Source: Verrucomicrobiota bacterium (GTDB lineage: Bacteria; Verrucomicrobiota; Verrucomicrobiia; Opitutales; Opitutaceae). Taken from it: a DNA stretch of 64,000 nucleotides. Position numbers and translations under genes: made by a program. The number at the start of each line of letters is the position of its first letter. Within the stretch, counting starts at the first letter, position 1. This document shows positions 62,829 to 64,000 of the stretch, in pieces. Under the pieces are notes generated by a model. It ran no database searches. It saw only the letters and a list, made by a program, of their open reading frames with translations, and was not told the origin of the DNA. The stretch lies in contig JAEZGX010000030.1 in assembly GCA_023416735.1 (NCBI GenBank), positions 1 through 64,000 of the forward strand, in the 5' to 3' direction.

Positions 62829-64000
62829 TTACTCCTTCTCCATCTGCACCGCCGGCGCCGCCGTCTCCGCGGGCGCGGCGCTTGGTCCGCGGGTCAAGGT
62901 TGTCGCGGTAATCTGCACGGGCGCTCCGGGCCGCACCTTCTGCAATCCTTCCACGATCACGCGATCGCCGACTGCCAGACCTGAATCCACCAGCCACTTG
63001 TCACCGATCGTGCGCGAAACTCGCACCGACCTCGCCTCGACCACGCCTTCCGCGTTTACGACCATGACTGAGGTTTCTCCGCGCGGATCGCGCGCGACGC
63101 CTTGCTGCGGCACTAGGATCGCTTGCTCCCGCACACCCGTGCTCACGACCGCGCGCACGAACATCCCCGGCAGCAACACATGGTCCGGATTCGGCACCAC
63201 CACGCGCAGCGCGAATCGGCCCGTCATCGGATCGACCGATACTTCCGCAAATTCCAACCGGCCTTCATGCGAATACTTCGAACCATCCTCGAGCATGATC
63301 GTCACCGGCAGTTCCTCCGGCCGCTGCAACGTTCCCGCCGCAAAATCTCTCCGCAAATCCAGCAGCTCCCGGCTCGACTGCGTCACATCCACATAAATGG
63401 GATCGAGCTGCTGCACCGTCGCGAGGGACTGATTCTGGTTCGCCGTCACCAACGCGCCTTGCGTCACCGACGAGCGCCCAATCCGCCCCGCGATCGGCGA
63501 CCGAATCGTCGCATAACTCAACTCAACTTCCGCACTCTTCAATGCCGCTTCCGCCACGCCGACGTCGGCCTCCGCCTGCGCCAACGCGGCGATCGCGGTT
63601 TCGTTCTCCTGCCGGCTCACCGCGTCAACTTCCGCCAGCTCCGCCGCGCGACGCGCATTCACCCGCGCCAGTTCCACCGTTGCGCGCGCGCGCGCCAGCG
63701 TGGCCTTCGTCCGTTCGTAAACGGCGCGATAGGTCGCGTCGTCGAGCTGATACAAAGGCTGCCCTTCTTCCACCATCGCGCCTTCGTCGAACAGCCGCTT
63801 CTGCACCAGGCCCGTCACTTGCGGCCGCACTTCCGCCACCAAGAACGGCGCCGAGCGTCCCGGCAGTTCGCGCGTGAGCGTCACGGCTTCCGCTTGCACC
63901 GTGATCGCCGTCACCGCCGGAGGAGGCATCGCCGGCGGCGCCGACGCTTCGCGCTGACACCCGGCCAGCAACAAGACGATCGCAAGAATCAGAGACGACT
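62829..64000 (-). CDS. RND efflux periplasmic adaptor lipoprotein (AcrA family), 5' end outside window
   Basis: At least 390 residues; the frame remains open to the right edge, so the start codon lies beyond it. The visible N-terminus LILAIVLLLAGC is a lipoprotein signal with lipobox Leu-Ala-Gly-Cys. Then: barrel-sandwich half PFLVAEVRPQVTGLVQKRLF, DEGAMVEEGQPLYQLDDATY, an alpha-hairpin coiled coil (AELAEVDAVSRQENETAIAA), second half YATIRSPIAGRIGRSSVTQG, beta-barrel LLPGMFVRAVVSTGVREQAI and membrane-proximal VGDRVIVEGLQKVRPGAPVQ. It links the permease to an outer-membrane channel. The permease starts 11 bases after its stop. Confidence 0.95.
   Translation of the reverse strand, partial: SSLILAIVLLLAGCQREASAPPAMPPPAVTAITVQAEAVTLTRELPGRSAPFLVAEVRPQVTGLVQKRLFDEGAMVEEGQPLYQLDDATYRAVYERTKATLARARATVELARVNARRAAELAEVDAVSRQENETAIAALAQAEADVGVAEAALKSAEVELSYATIRSPIAGRIGRSSVTQGALVTANQNQSLATVQQLDPIYVDVTQSSRELLDLRRDFAAGTLQRPEELPVTIMLEDGSKYSHEGRLEFAEVSVDPMTGRFALRVVVPNPDHVLLPGMFVRAVVSTGVREQAILVPQQGVARDPRGETSVMVVNAEGVVEARSVRVSRTIGDKWLVDSGLAVGDRVIVEGLQKVRPGAPVQITATTLTRGPSAAPAETAAPAVQMEKE

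Overview
The window looks like chromosomal DNA of a free-living Verrucomicrobiota bacterium, most likely of the Opitutaceae type. The evidence is indirect. The coding DNA is GC-rich with strongly C-ending codons. A pilus operon is of the kind described around Amuc_1098 to Amuc_1101 in Akkermansia. There is an exosortase with a PEP-CTERM substrate, and dispersed repeats of the GATGAACACGGATGGACAC and GTCATTCTGAGCGAAGCG kinds are present. No rRNA, tRNA, CRISPR array, phage or insertion sequence was seen.

Region 1 (1-16.5 kb) is a Wzx/Wzy-type cell-surface glycan locus. It holds an FkbM methyltransferase, two large polytopic membrane proteins, a DUF268 protein, glycosyltransferases, a Wzx flippase and a Wzy-like polymerase. 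It ends with an acetyltransferase, an aminotransferase and a phosphoglycosyl transferase in pglD-pglE-pglC order, then a Wzz-like chain-length protein. Base composition is uneven and locally AT-rich, as in a variable, partly transferred locus.

Region 2 (16.6-29.3 kb) is a second glycan locus of ABC-export type. It encodes a Wzt ATPase with a carbohydrate-recognition C-terminal domain, a methyltransferase, a 1326-residue kinase-like/glycosyltransferase fusion, a dolichyl-phosphate-mannose-synthase-like transferase, a FAD oxidoreductase, a coiled-coil protein and a second modular glycosyltransferase. A small domain with a GWA start and a DV-F-GF core occurs four times in two of these proteins. 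No Wzm permease is visible.

Region 3 (29.3-41.7 kb) is mostly housekeeping: a small outer-membrane barrel protein, ribosomal protein S1, a lipoprotein, agmatine deiminase, N-carbamoylputrescine amidase, HisG, an OmpR-type response regulator, a stand-alone 5'-3' exonuclease and a giant hybrid sensor kinase. The agmatine deiminase gene is surrounded and extended by dispersed repeats.

Region 4 (41.7-48.0 kb) is a minus-strand pilus-like assembly operon: PilM/PilN fusion, PilO-like protein, secretin and a secreted protein. Region 5 (48.1-52.8 kb) has a NUDIX hydrolase, pyruvate dehydrogenase E1 alpha, E1 beta and E2, and dihydrofolate reductase.

Region 6 (52.9-64 kb), all on the minus strand, has an apparent histidine-kinase remnant, a possible small membrane protein, a PEP-CTERM protein, a TPR protein and an exosortase-EpsI fusion. 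Upstream of these lies a tightly packed group: outer-membrane phospholipase A, a MarR regulator, an RND pump and its lipoprotein adaptor, which runs off the right edge.
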